Assembly (NCBI RefSeq): GCF_900104155.1
Contig: NZ_FMYB01000002.1
Location: 154,682 to 218,681, forward strand
Direction of reading: 5' to 3'
Length of the DNA stretch: 64,000 nt
DNA from: Butyrivibrio sp. INlla16
Lineage (GTDB): Bacteria; Bacillota; Clostridia; Lachnospirales; Lachnospiraceae
Notes under the pieces: generated by a model
What the model saw: the letters and a program-made list of their open reading frames with translations, nothing else
The model's database searches: none
What the model was told of the DNA's origin: nothing
Part shown: positions 34,232 to 42,859 of the stretch, in pieces
Layout: every line of letters starts with the position of its first letter
Position numbering within the stretch: position 1 is the first letter of the stretch
Position numbers and translations under genes: made by a program

Positions 34232-35485
34232 ATGAGCTTTAAAACTGAACTTACAAGGATGTGGTTTACCAGAAGTCTTGAACCATTTACTTTTACCAAT
34301 GAATACGACAACGAACTGGATTACGAAAAAGCTGAGCAATTGGGGCTCTACGTGCACATTCCGTTTTGCAGATCCATTTGCAACTTCTGTCCCTACTGCA
34401 AAGAGATTTATGATGAGAACAAAATGAGTGAGTACATAGATGCTCTCATCAAAGAGATACATCTTGTGGGCAGCAGGTATAAGGAAAAGAAGACAGTGAC
34501 CAGCCTCTATTTCGGAGGTGGAACACCCGCGCTCGCAGCAGACAGAATTGGCGACATAGTAGCTGCTCTTAAGGAGCACTTCGTAATAACTGACGGAATT
34601 GGCTTAGAACTTCATCCGGATAATGTAGAACCTCAAACGCTAAGAAAATTGAAGGAAGCCGGTGTTACAAGAATCAGCATAGGCATACAATCTTTTCTGG
34701 AAAAATATGGCAGCGTACTTGGAAGGAAATGCATTGATATAGATGCAATGAACAGGGCTTTGGCCGAGGTACCTTTTGACACGGTTTCCATGGACCTTAT
34801 TTTTGCGTTACCGGATCAAACAATAGATGATCTAAAGGCAGATATCGACAAGGCTTTTGAGACCGGAGCCAATCACGTGGCGGTCTATCCCTTCATAGAT
34901 TTTACTTTTACAAAAAGTCCCGTGAAGGCAATGCCCAAGCGGCAAAAGCGTGAACTCATGGATGAGATGACTGAGTATTTTGAGGAAAAGGGATTTTACA
35001 GGAGCTCTATCTGGACCTTTTCCACTAAGGAGGAAGCGAAGTATTCATCTATGACCAGGGAGAATTTCCTTGGCTTTGGATGCTCTGCAACAACTCTTCT
35101 AAAGGACAGCTTCAAGGTTAATACTTTTTCAACTAAAGAGTACTGCAAGCGCATAACAGAGGGAAAACTTCCGACTTCATTGACAATCCGTTTCAGGAAA
35201 AGGCAGCGAATGGTCTATTACCTATTCTGGACGGCCTACAGTACAAGAGTGAATATACAGGATTTCGAGGACTTCTTCGGAGTGCCTTTAAAGAAAATGT
35301 ATGGCTTTGAAATTTTCATGGCGAAGCTATTCGGATATATTACTGAGGAAAATGGTATGCTGACGCTGACAAAAAAAGGCGCCTTCTATTTCCATTATTA
35401 TGAAAACTACTACACGCTTTCCTACATCGATAAGATGTGGGGACTTATGCGAAAAGAGGCATTCCCTACGGGGATGAAGTTGTAA
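34232..35485 (+). CDS. HemN/HemW-like radical SAM protein
   Basis: A 417-residue protein with cluster motif CRSICNFCPYC (Cys-x3-Cys-x2-Cys plus a further Cys), YFGGGTPAL for SAM binding, and VTRISIGIQSF and DTVSMDLIFALP as in coproporphyrinogen oxidase-like enzymes. It lacks clear identity as true HemN. Many such proteins are heme chaperones (HemW) or act on other substrates. It follows the broken radical SAM gene by 11 bp, so the two probably worked together. The C-terminal helical part (about 300-417) is poorly conserved. Confidence 0.82.
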   Translation: MSFKTELTRMWFTRSLEPFTFTNEYDNELDYEKAEQLGLYVHIPFCRSICNFCPYCKEIYDENKMSEYIDALIKEIHLVGSRYKEKKTVTSLYFGGGTPALAADRIGDIVAALKEHFVITDGIGLELHPDNVEPQTLRKLKEAGVTRISIGIQSFLEKYGSVLGRKCIDIDAMNRALAEVPFDTVSMDLIFALPDQTIDDLKADIDKAFETGANHVAVYPFIDFTFTKSPVKAMPKRQKRELMDEMTEYFEEKGFYRSSIWTFSTKEEAKYSSMTRENFLGFGCSATTLLKDSFKVNTFSTKEYCKRITEGKLPTSLTIRFRKRQRMVYYLFWTAYSTRVNIQDFEDFFGVPLKKMYGFEIFMAKLFGYITEENGMLTLTKKGAFYFHYYENYYTLSYIDKMWGLMRKEAFPTGMKL

Positions 35486-35543
35486 GCACTGATAAAATGC
35501 CGGGCAGGCTGTGCTTCCACAAAGAATAAATGAGGACAACAAT

Positions 35544-36581
35544 ATGGAACAACATAAGAGAAGAGTTCATTACTCCGGGAAGTATCCCAGGAAATTCGAA
35601 GAAAAATATAAGGAGCAAAATCCGGAGAAGTATGCGGATACGGTTGCTCATGTAATTTCAAAGGGTTCGACTCCCGCGGGGATGCATATCTCCATCATGG
35701 TGAAGGAGATTCTTGAGGTGCTGAACATTCAGCCGGGTGAGCAGGGACTTGACTGCACGCTCGGGTATGGCGGTCACACCAGGAAGATGCTGGAGCAGCT
35801 CCAAGGAAAAGGCTGTGTCTACGGACTTGATGTCGATCCTATTGAGTCGAAGAAGACAGTGGAGAGACTTCGCACAGCAGGCTTTGATGAAAAACTGTTT
35901 AAATTCAAACTCACCAATTTTGCCAACATTGAGGAAGTCTGCAAAGAAGCCGGGAAGTTTGACTTTGTACTGGCGGACCTCGGCGTTTCTTCCATGCAGA
36001 TAGATGACCCCAAGAGGGGATTTTCCTACAAGATTGAAGGCCCGCTTGACCTGCGACTCGATCCGGATCACGGACAATCCGCAGCAGAGAGACTTCACAG
36101 CATAACAAGAGATGAATTTGTGGGCATGCTTGCCACGAACTCCGACGAACCTTACGCGGAGGAGATTGCTGACAAGGTCTTTAACCTTATGAAAAAAGGC
36201 GATCCCATGGATACAACTTCAGCCCTCAAAGCTGCGATAGAATCCGCTCTGTGGAAGGTACCAAAGGAAGAGAAAAACGATGCGATAAAAAAGAGCTGTG
36301 CCAGAGTATTTCAGGCGCTTCGAATAGATGTGAATTCGGAATTTGAGGTGCTCTATGCATTCCTGGAAAAGCTTCCGAATATCCTTAATCCCGGTGGAAG
36401 AGTGGCGGTTCTGACTTTTCACTCAGGAGAGGACAGACTTGTGAAGCAGTCCTTCAAAGCTCTCTTCAAGGAAGGAGTCTACAGCGATATCTCCAGGGAT
36501 GTCACAAGACCTTCACCGGAGGAACAAAGACTCAATCCACGCAGTAAATCCACAAAACTGAGGTGGGCTGTTAAGGCCTGA
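35544..36581 (+). CDS. RsmH-type 16S rRNA methyltransferase (paralogue)
   Basis: A 345-residue SAM-dependent methyltransferase of the RsmH/MraW family. Features include GLDCTLGYGGHTRKMLE, GLDVDP, FDFVLADLGVSSMQID, RGFSYKIEGPLDLRLD, ARVFQALRIDVNSE and LTFHSGEDRLVKQ. RsmH methylates N4 of C1402 in 16S rRNA. This copy is longer at the N-terminus (an extra 45 residues or so) and lies outside a division/cell wall cluster, so it may be a second paralogue with a different target. ATG at 35544 is preceded by TGAGGA. It converges on the response regulator gene 1 bp downstream. Confidence 0.85.
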   Translation: MEQHKRRVHYSGKYPRKFEEKYKEQNPEKYADTVAHVISKGSTPAGMHISIMVKEILEVLNIQPGEQGLDCTLGYGGHTRKMLEQLQGKGCVYGLDVDPIESKKTVERLRTAGFDEKLFKFKLTNFANIEEVCKEAGKFDFVLADLGVSSMQIDDPKRGFSYKIEGPLDLRLDPDHGQSAAERLHSITRDEFVGMLATNSDEPYAEEIADKVFNLMKKGDPMDTTSALKAAIESALWKVPKEEKNDAIKKSCARVFQALRIDVNSEFEVLYAFLEKLPNILNPGGRVAVLTFHSGEDRLVKQSFKALFKEGVYSDISRDVTRPSPEEQRLNPRSKSTKLRWAVKA

Positions 36582-36582
36582 A

Positions 36583-37350
36583 TTATTTTCCCCTGAACTC
36601 AATCGGGGTTACACCGAAACTCTTCTTGAACAGTCTCGTGAAATAAGAGTAGTTGTCGTAGCCGACGTACTGGGCGATGTCGTGGATAGGATAGTCTGAT
36701 TCGGTTAGCAGCTCCTTTGCAAGGGACAGGCGCTTTTCAATCACATAATTTTTGTAGCTCATGCCGGTCTCCTTCTTGAAAATTTTTGTTATGTAATCAG
36801 GATCGAAGAAGAACATGACTGAGAGCTGCTCGCGGCTTATTTCCTCACGAAAATGATCATCGACATACTTAAGAAGCGCCTTGATATTGGATTCGTTTTC
36901 GGAGGCATCGGTAGGAATCTCGGGAATAGTGGAACCGGCTTCGGAAAAAGCTTCCCGGAGATCCCTGGTTTCCTGCAAGGATTCGGCTTCCTTCAGAGCC
37001 TTCTTAATAATTCTTGTTAGCTCTGCGTAGTCGATGGGCTTAAGGAAATAGTGAAAGCTCTTCAGTTCGATGGCTTTTTGCGCATAAGTAAAATCGGCAT
37101 AATTTGTCAGGAAAATTGTGGGCACGGGATTTCCCTGCTCGCGAAGAAAATTCAGCAGATCAAGACCTGAACCGTGTGGCATATCTATGTCACTAAGGAG
37201 CAGGTCTATATTATTATTCGCCATAATTTCTTTGGCGGTATTTATGTTGCCGGCGGTGAAAACCTCGGTTATTCCAAGGCTTTCCCAGGCTATTCCTTTT
37301 TGCAATGCCGCAATAACAAAGCGGTCATCGTCTACCAGCAGAACTTGCAT
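36583..37350 (-). CDS. AraC-type response regulator (YesN-like, short)
   Basis: A 255-residue regulator. The receiver domain (1-120) has pocket DDD7-9, phosphoacceptor Asp54 (SDIDMP) and Lys in FLKPIDY. A short linker follows, then the AraC DNA-binding domain (about 155-253, with LSVMFFFDPDYITKIFKKE and IAQYVGYDNYSYFTRLFKK). It lacks the long middle domain of the regulator at 5558. It lies in a minus-strand pair with the kinase 86 bp upstream and diverges from the sugar importer at 39276. Direct repeats ahead of that importer are its likely target. Confidence 0.92.
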   Translation of the reverse strand: MQVLLVDDDRFVIAALQKGIAWESLGITEVFTAGNINTAKEIMANNNIDLLLSDIDMPHGSGLDLLNFLREQGNPVPTIFLTNYADFTYAQKAIELKSFHYFLKPIDYAELTRIIKKALKEAESLQETRDLREAFSEAGSTIPEIPTDASENESNIKALLKYVDDHFREEISREQLSVMFFFDPDYITKIFKKETGMSYKNYVIEKRLSLAKELLTESDYPIHDIAQYVGYDNYSYFTRLFKKSFGVTPIEFRGK

Positions 37351-37436
37351 TATTCATAATTCCTTTCAAAAAACGGAAGCTTCATTATCCCAAAGAATAT
37401 ATTTTGTAGAGCTTAGAGCAATACTTTCCCAATCTT

Positions 37437-39137
37437 TCACTGTTTATGCTCATCCTTCGGAAGACCAACTTTCACGACACCTCCGCCTAATTCATCATTT
37501 TCCAAAGTGAACTCAAATCTATCCTCATAGAGAAGCTTAAGTCTTCTGATGCAGTTGGAGATTCCTATATGGGTGCCGTCTTCTGTAGTCAGGTACTCAC
37601 CTGCTCTGATTTTTTCTATAACTTCCGAAGGGAATCCCTGACCGTTATCTCTTATACAGATCTCAATGTAATCCTCATCGTTTCTGACATAGTCATGTCC
37701 CGTGATGGATATCTTCAGAGAGTCGCCGGAGGGCTCCGCGTACTTGATGATATTTTCCACAAAAGTGATCAGAAGGAGCGGCGGAATCATCACGTCCATA
37801 TCCTTTTCATCAATGTCGCAGCTATAATCGATGTCCTCCGAAAGGCGCATCATCTGGATATCAAGATAATCCTCAGCGTGCGCAATCTCACTGCTAAGCG
37901 GCACATAATCCTTGTCCGCCTGGAATAAATACCTGAAGTACTTAGATGTGAACTGCAGCATTTTTCTGGCTGCAGAGGTATCTCCCAGACTCAGCATACT
38001 GTCTATCGTCGTCAGGCAGTTTAAATAAAAGTGCGGTTTTATCTGTTGCTGCAGGAAAAGAATCCTGAATTTATTCTGATCCAGCTCAGCTTCGTAGATG
38101 TTTATTCGAAGTCTTGTTATCTCGCGAACCAGGCTCTTAAACTGGTCATTTATCTGGTTGAGCTCCTGCATCTTGCTGTCTGTCAGATCGAGATTTGCGG
38201 ACTCTGCGTCGGAGAGGGAATCCATTTTTGACAGATTACTTGAAAAAATCTTGATCGGAAGAATCACCCTCTTATAGGTTACAAGTATGTAGCCTCCCAT
38301 AATTAAACTAAGAGCCAGAGCGGTCAGGACGACCAGGAACTGAAGGAGGAATATCTTACCGTAGTTGCCAAGCATGTCCGAATCGATAACCAGCGTGAAG
38401 GGAAGACCGGCGTCCTCGCCTCGAAAATAGAGCCTGTTGTAGTAATAACCGATAAGCCCTTCGGGGCTCTTTGCGCTCTGATAGTAAGTATTTCCCGCAA
38501 GATCCTGGAAGGTGATATTGCCGTGTGATCCAAGATTGATTGTGAAGAGCGGAGACAATATATCATCAATGGAAACCAGCGAGATGAAGGTCCTATGTTT
38601 ATAGGTGACCAGATAGTACAGATAAGTCTTTCCGTCTATAACACTTGGAATCCATGAAAAGCGGTCGCCGCTGACCGGTTTTTCGACATCATCAATTACC
38701 TTCTTTTTTATCTTCTTATAGGTCTCATAGTTCACTGTAAGTTCCGAGGCATTTATGAAAATATTGCCCTCATCCCAGTAGAAAAAGTACATATATTCCG
38801 AGCCTGTGGAATATTGCATATCACTTACACGAAGGCGCAGATCATTACCCGCCTGCCTGAAGTCGCCCATGTGCTTCTCCGAAGAGAAGGCATCAAGAAT
38901 GGGATCGTGCACGACTGTCCATTGGACGAAGTGCGCGATGGCATCAAGCCGGTGGCTTAGATCATTCTGATAAATTGTTATGGCATTTTCCAGTGCGAGA
39001 TTGTTCTGTCTTCTTATTTCCCAAAAAGAGTAGCCGCTTATGAACACAAAAATAATGACTACAGGGATAGCTGTCCAAAGCGTTTTCCTTAAAATCTGCA
39101 CCACCGGATAGCCCATATTTCTTCTTTTCGTTTTCAT
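37437..39137 (-). CDS. YesM-type sensor histidine kinase
   Basis: A 566-residue membrane kinase. It has an N-terminal helix (TLWTAIPVVIIFVFISGYS), an extracytoplasmic Cache-like sensor of about 240 residues, a second helix (IFLLQFLVVLTALALSLIM), and a HAMP-like linker. The phosphoacceptor is in QQQIKPHFYLNCL (His after Pro), followed by N-box FVENIIKYAE and G-box DNGQGFP. It forms the partner of the AraC-type regulator downstream, on the same strand. The divergent sugar importer implies a glycan signal. Confidence 0.92.
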   Translation of the reverse strand: MKTKRRNMGYPVVQILRKTLWTAIPVVIIFVFISGYSFWEIRRQNNLALENAITIYQNDLSHRLDAIAHFVQWTVVHDPILDAFSSEKHMGDFRQAGNDLRLRVSDMQYSTGSEYMYFFYWDEGNIFINASELTVNYETYKKIKKKVIDDVEKPVSGDRFSWIPSVIDGKTYLYYLVTYKHRTFISLVSIDDILSPLFTINLGSHGNITFQDLAGNTYYQSAKSPEGLIGYYYNRLYFRGEDAGLPFTLVIDSDMLGNYGKIFLLQFLVVLTALALSLIMGGYILVTYKRVILPIKIFSSNLSKMDSLSDAESANLDLTDSKMQELNQINDQFKSLVREITRLRINIYEAELDQNKFRILFLQQQIKPHFYLNCLTTIDSMLSLGDTSAARKMLQFTSKYFRYLFQADKDYVPLSSEIAHAEDYLDIQMMRLSEDIDYSCDIDEKDMDVMIPPLLLITFVENIIKYAEPSGDSLKISITGHDYVRNDEDYIEICIRDNGQGFPSEVIEKIRAGEYLTTEDGTHIGISNCIRRLKLLYEDRFEFTLENDELGGGVVKVGLPKDEHKQ

Positions 39138-39194
39138 AGCTTAATTATAAGTAAAAGATTTAGATTGCACCACATTAAATCGTTTCCTGTTCGG

Positions 39195-39227
39195 AAAAGT
39201 GCTATCCATAAAACTGAAAAGTGCTAT
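39195..39227. promoter_or_regulatory. 22-bp-spaced direct repeats ahead of the second sugar importer
   Basis: AAAAGTGCTAT occurs at 39195-39205 and 39217-39227, exactly 22 bp apart (two helical turns), in the divergent promoter region between the kinase gene and the importer. AraC-type activators bind such direct repeats. The response regulator encoded at 36583 is the obvious candidate. The downstream repeat ends about 48 bp before the importer start codon. Confidence 0.68.
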
Positions 39228-39275
39228 TTTTTGATTTTTGAAAAATATAAGATTTAGCACGTAAGGAGAAACGAC

Positions 39276-40184
39276 ATGAAAGAAAAAACACTTAAGAATT
39301 TCAAAAAATACTATCAACTTTATCTGTTACTTGTGCCATCGGCGATTTTGCTTTTTTGCTTTGCTTACCTTCCGATGGTCGGAATTGTAATTGCTTTTCA
39401 GAACTACTCGCCGGCACTCGGAATTTTGCACAGCCCCTTCGTGGGAATGAAAAATTTCATACAGTACTTTAAGTCCTATCAGTTTGGGGTGACTATAAAG
39501 AACACGCTGTTGCTAAGTCTGTACAGCATAGCGGTGGGCTTCCCGCTTCCGATTCTTCTGGCACTTATGTGTAACCAGATGAAGACAAAGATGTTTAAGA
39601 AGGTCTTCCAGGTAATCACCTACCTGCCGCACTTTATATCAACTATGGTTATGTGCGGATTGGTGCTGATCTTCTTATCACCCAGCAGCGGACTGTTCGC
39701 CAATCTGTGGAGGCTCTTCGGTCAGGAATTTCCGAATGTGATGTCGAGCGCGGCAAGCTTCAAACACGTATATGTGTGGAGTGATATCTGGCAGCATCTC
39801 GGATGGGACAGCATCATATATCTGGCAGCTCTCGCGGGCATTGATCCCACTTATTACGAAGCTGCAACCGTGGATGGTGCGAGCACCCTTCAGAAAATCA
39901 GATACATCGACATTCCGATGATCATGCCGACAGCGATGGTGCTCCTTATCATGAGAGCCGGCAGCATCTTAGGTATAGGCTTTGAAAAGGTGTTCCTTCT
40001 TCAGAATGTTCAGAACATCATGAGCAGTGAGATCATCTCAACTTACGTATATAAGATGGGTATGCAGAGCATGCAGTACAGTCTCTCCACAGCGATCGGC
40101 CTGTTCAATACGGTAGTTAATGTGATAGTTCTTCTGCTCGTGAACTTCATGGCAAGGAAGCTGACAGAAAGTAGTTTGTTTTGA
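39276..40184 (+). CDS. LplB-type sugar ABC transporter permease
   Basis: A 302-residue membrane protein with six predicted helices. The LLLVPSAILLFCFAYLPMVG start and the EAA loop EAATVDGASTLQKIRYIDIP match the LplB branch and parallel the permease at 9127. AAGGAG precedes the ATG. It is first in the order permease-permease-binding protein-GH31, unlike the first importer, where the binding protein comes first. Repeat copy 3 separates it from its partner permease. Confidence 0.93.
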   Translation: MKEKTLKNFKKYYQLYLLLVPSAILLFCFAYLPMVGIVIAFQNYSPALGILHSPFVGMKNFIQYFKSYQFGVTIKNTLLLSLYSIAVGFPLPILLALMCNQMKTKMFKKVFQVITYLPHFISTMVMCGLVLIFLSPSSGLFANLWRLFGQEFPNVMSSAASFKHVYVWSDIWQHLGWDSIIYLAALAGIDPTYYEAATVDGASTLQKIRYIDIPMIMPTAMVLLIMRAGSILGIGFEKVFLLQNVQNIMSSEIISTYVYKMGMQSMQYSLSTAIGLFNTVVNVIVLLLVNFMARKLTESSLF

Positions 40185-40189
40185 CAATG

Positions 40190-40234
40190 CCTTCTCCCAA
40201 TGGGAGAAGGTGGCGCGAAGCGCCGGATGAGGGG
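40190..40234 (+). repeat. Double-hairpin dispersed repeat, copy 3
   Basis: CCTTCTCCC-AAT-GGGAGAAGG (40190-40210) and GGCGC-GAA-GCGCC (40212-40224) are followed by GGATGAGGGGA. Second-hairpin arms differ from copies 1 and 2 (GTCAGC/GCTGAC) yet both sides change together, so the structure is conserved rather than the sequence. It sits inside an operon, 22 bp before the next start. Confidence 0.85.
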
Positions 40235-40256
40235 AATGAAAAGGAGAAATAAATCT

Positions 40257-41183
40257 ATGGAAAACATACTTAAATTCGAGACCTCCAGGATGGAAATAAA
40301 AAAGCGAAGCAAATTTTCCGGAGACAACATGGTAAACGTCATTTTTCATCTGATTGCGCTTCTCATGATAATCGCGGTAATATATCCGCTCTGGTTTGTA
40401 ATAATCGCATCCTTCAGTAATCCCGCGGATGTGGCAAACGGTAAGGTCTGGTTATGGCCAAAAGTTATAGATGTAAGGGGATACCAAAAGCTTTTCGAAC
40501 AGAGCCAGATTTGGAAAAGTTATTGGAACACCATTATATATACCCTCACCGGTACTTTGGTTTCGTTGTTCGTTAATATAACGGCCGGTTACGCTATGTC
40601 AAGAAAAGACCTGCCCGGTAGAAAATGGATAAATACTTTCTACCTGATCCCTATGTTTGTAAGCGGCGGTCTGATTCCAACCTACCTTGTAGTGAAGCAG
40701 TTTGGACTTCTTGATTCATTCTTCGTAATGGTGATTCCATTTGCGGTATCCACTTACAACATAATAGTTGCGAGAACTTTCTTTCAAAACTCGTTGCCGG
40801 AATCCCTCTGGGAAGCGGCACAAATAGATGGCTGCAGCACCATGAGATATTTTGTTCAGTTTGCAGTGCCCCTTTCAAAAGCAGTGATTGCCGTAGTCGG
40901 ACTTTGGACCGCGGTAGGACTTTGGAACTCATGGTTTAATGCACTGATTTATCTGCAAAATGAAGATCTCATACCGCTGCAGCTCCTCCTTCGAAGAATT
41001 CTCATTTCCAATGAGTCCTTGCTGGGAGCGGCGACGGGAACAATGGCTCAGGAGCTGAGGCAGCTCTCTGACATGATGAAATATGCTTCAATTGTGGTTT
41101 CTACATTGCCTATCATGGCCCTTTATCCTTTCTTGCAGAAATACTTCAACCAGGGCGTGATGATAGGAGCAGTGAAGGGATAA
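40257..41183 (+). CDS. LplC-type sugar ABC transporter permease
   Basis: A 308-residue membrane protein of the LplC/YtcP branch. The EAA loop reads EAAQIDGCSTMRYFVQFAVP and the C-terminus LYPFLQKYFNQGVMIGAVKG matches the family. The ATG at 40257 follows AAAGGAG. The longer upstream frame runs through the repeat and is not coding. It forms the channel with the permease upstream and receives substrate from the lipoprotein encoded next. Confidence 0.93.
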   Translation: MENILKFETSRMEIKKRSKFSGDNMVNVIFHLIALLMIIAVIYPLWFVIIASFSNPADVANGKVWLWPKVIDVRGYQKLFEQSQIWKSYWNTIIYTLTGTLVSLFVNITAGYAMSRKDLPGRKWINTFYLIPMFVSGGLIPTYLVVKQFGLLDSFFVMVIPFAVSTYNIIVARTFFQNSLPESLWEAAQIDGCSTMRYFVQFAVPLSKAVIAVVGLWTAVGLWNSWFNALIYLQNEDLIPLQLLLRRILISNESLLGAATGTMAQELRQLSDMMKYASIVVSTLPIMALYPFLQKYFNQGVMIGAVKG

Positions 41184-41190
41184 ATAACTA

Positions 41191-41232
41191 ATTACTTTAG
41201 CGACATTTGTTCAGCAAAGTAATAAAATATTT
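41191..41232 (+). terminator. Weak hairpin between permease and binding protein genes
   Basis: ATTACTTT (41191-41198) and AAAGTAAT (41216-41223), extendable by a GC pair past a bulge, with a 17-base loop, followed by AAAATATTTTT. It may stabilise or attenuate mRNA; pairing is mostly A-T. Confidence 0.35.
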
Positions 41233-41254
41233 TTAAGGAAAAAAGGAGAGAAAT

Positions 41255-42841
41255 ATGAAAAAGACGGCATTGATGACAGCAGGCATTCTTGCACTTAGTG
41301 CACTTGTATCGGCATGCGGACAGAGCAAGGCTGCAACTGACACTGCGGACATTGCACAGACTGAAACACCCAAGAGCGCAGAGGCCGGCTCTTATGAGGT
41401 TGCTACAGTAAGATGGGCAGACTGGGGAGAGGACTACCATACAGGTTTTCCGGATGAGGCTGCCAAAGAGGCAGGAATTTCCATAACCTGGGATACAATC
41501 CTCAATTCTGACTGGGCTGATAAGAAGGCTGTACTTCTTGCAGGCGGCGACCTTCCGGATGCGTTTATGGGATCCATCTGCTTTTCAGAGTCTGATGTCC
41601 TGACAAATACAGGATCCTTCATCGCACTTGACGACTATATCGATGAGTATATGCCTAACTTCAAGAGCATCATCGAGAGTGATCCTACCATGAAAGCTCT
41701 TGCAACTTCAGCAGACGGACATATCTACGGACTTCCTTCCAAGAAGCCCTGCAGACCTACTGTCGCAAACCAGATGTTTATAAATAAGAAGTGGCTTGAT
41801 AACCTTGGACTCGAGGTTCCCACAACCTATGAGGAGTTTGAAAAGGTTCTTACAGCATTCAAGGAGCAGGATGCCAACGGTAACGGAGACCCTAACGATG
41901 AGATTCCTTTCGGTCAGGGTTATGCTGATTCGGTGATGTTCTTCTGCCTTCCCTTCGGAACAACAATCGGAGCAGACGGCACATACATGATGGCAATTCA
42001 GGACGGCGAGCCTGTATATCTTCCTGTGACAGAAGGCTACAAGGAAGGCATCGAGTGGATGCACAGCTGCTTTGAAAAAGGGCTAATCGACCCTGAGCTT
42101 TTCACCGAGGATTCTTCCATGCGTGACGCGAAGCTCATGAATGAGACACCCATCGTAGGTGCAGCTCCCGGCTGGACAGCTGACTCTACCTTCGGAGCAA
42201 ATTCCGACCAGTATGTTGCACTTCCCGCTCTTAAGGGACCTTCAGGTGAAAGCTACATCTCTGCTGATCCCGAGCACTGGAACTACAGCAGATACGAGTT
42301 TGTTGTGACATCATCCTGTGAAAATCCCGGAGCACTCCTTTCATGGGTGGATAAGTTCTACACAGAGGACGCTTCAATCCAGAACTTCTACGGCTCCTTT
42401 GGAGTTGGTGTTGAGAAGAATGACGCCGATGGGACATACACTGTTCTTGAGCCTCAGGACGGAAACTCTGCAGACACCTTCGCATGGATTCAGTCACTTC
42501 GCGACTTCGGTCCCAAGTATGTAGCAGACGGTTTCAACGATAAGGTTTCCTACGCAGCAGAAAACGGCGATGCAAGTAAGCTTGCACTTGATAAGGAACT
42601 CGGAAAATATGCTAAGGAAGCATTCCCTAACGTGAGCTACACAAATGACCAGCTCACCACACTTGCAACTCTTTTCACAGACCTTGATTCTTATGTTACA
42701 TCCAACCAGGCAACCTGGGTAACAGAAGGCGGAATTGAAGAGCAGTGGGATAGTTACATAAAGACGCTTGAGACCATGGGCTATAACGACTTCATTCAGA
42801 TTCAGAAGGACGCCTATAACACATATAACGCAAACAAATAA
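41255..42841 (+). CDS. Lipoprotein sugar-binding component of the second ABC importer
   Basis: A 528-residue extracellular solute-binding protein with lipobox LSALVSACG, a short Thr/Ala/Ser linker (about 20 residues) and a family 1-type carbohydrate-binding domain. It has the family pattern KKAVLLAGGDLPDAFMG and an EF-hand-like DANGNGDPNDEIPFG loop, typical of LplA-type proteins that bind calcium. It feeds the two permeases upstream. The GH31 enzyme following 18 bp later suggests uptake of an alpha-glucoside or xyloglucan-type oligosaccharide, but this is inference. AAAGGAG precedes the ATG. Confidence 0.9.
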   Translation: MKKTALMTAGILALSALVSACGQSKAATDTADIAQTETPKSAEAGSYEVATVRWADWGEDYHTGFPDEAAKEAGISITWDTILNSDWADKKAVLLAGGDLPDAFMGSICFSESDVLTNTGSFIALDDYIDEYMPNFKSIIESDPTMKALATSADGHIYGLPSKKPCRPTVANQMFINKKWLDNLGLEVPTTYEEFEKVLTAFKEQDANGNGDPNDEIPFGQGYADSVMFFCLPFGTTIGADGTYMMAIQDGEPVYLPVTEGYKEGIEWMHSCFEKGLIDPELFTEDSSMRDAKLMNETPIVGAAPGWTADSTFGANSDQYVALPALKGPSGESYISADPEHWNYSRYEFVVTSSCENPGALLSWVDKFYTEDASIQNFYGSFGVGVEKNDADGTYTVLEPQDGNSADTFAWIQSLRDFGPKYVADGFNDKVSYAAENGDASKLALDKELGKYAKEAFPNVSYTNDQLTTLATLFTDLDSYVTSNQATWVTEGGIEEQWDSYIKTLETMGYNDFIQIQKDAYNTYNANK

Positions 42842-42859
42842 AAAGCAAGAAGGACAAGT

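Noticed and set aside
40200..40256. N-terminal extension of the second LplC-type permease
   Set aside because: The upstream 19 codons are the dispersed repeat itself (basic, Gly-rich translation). The ATG at 40257 has a proper ribosome binding site.
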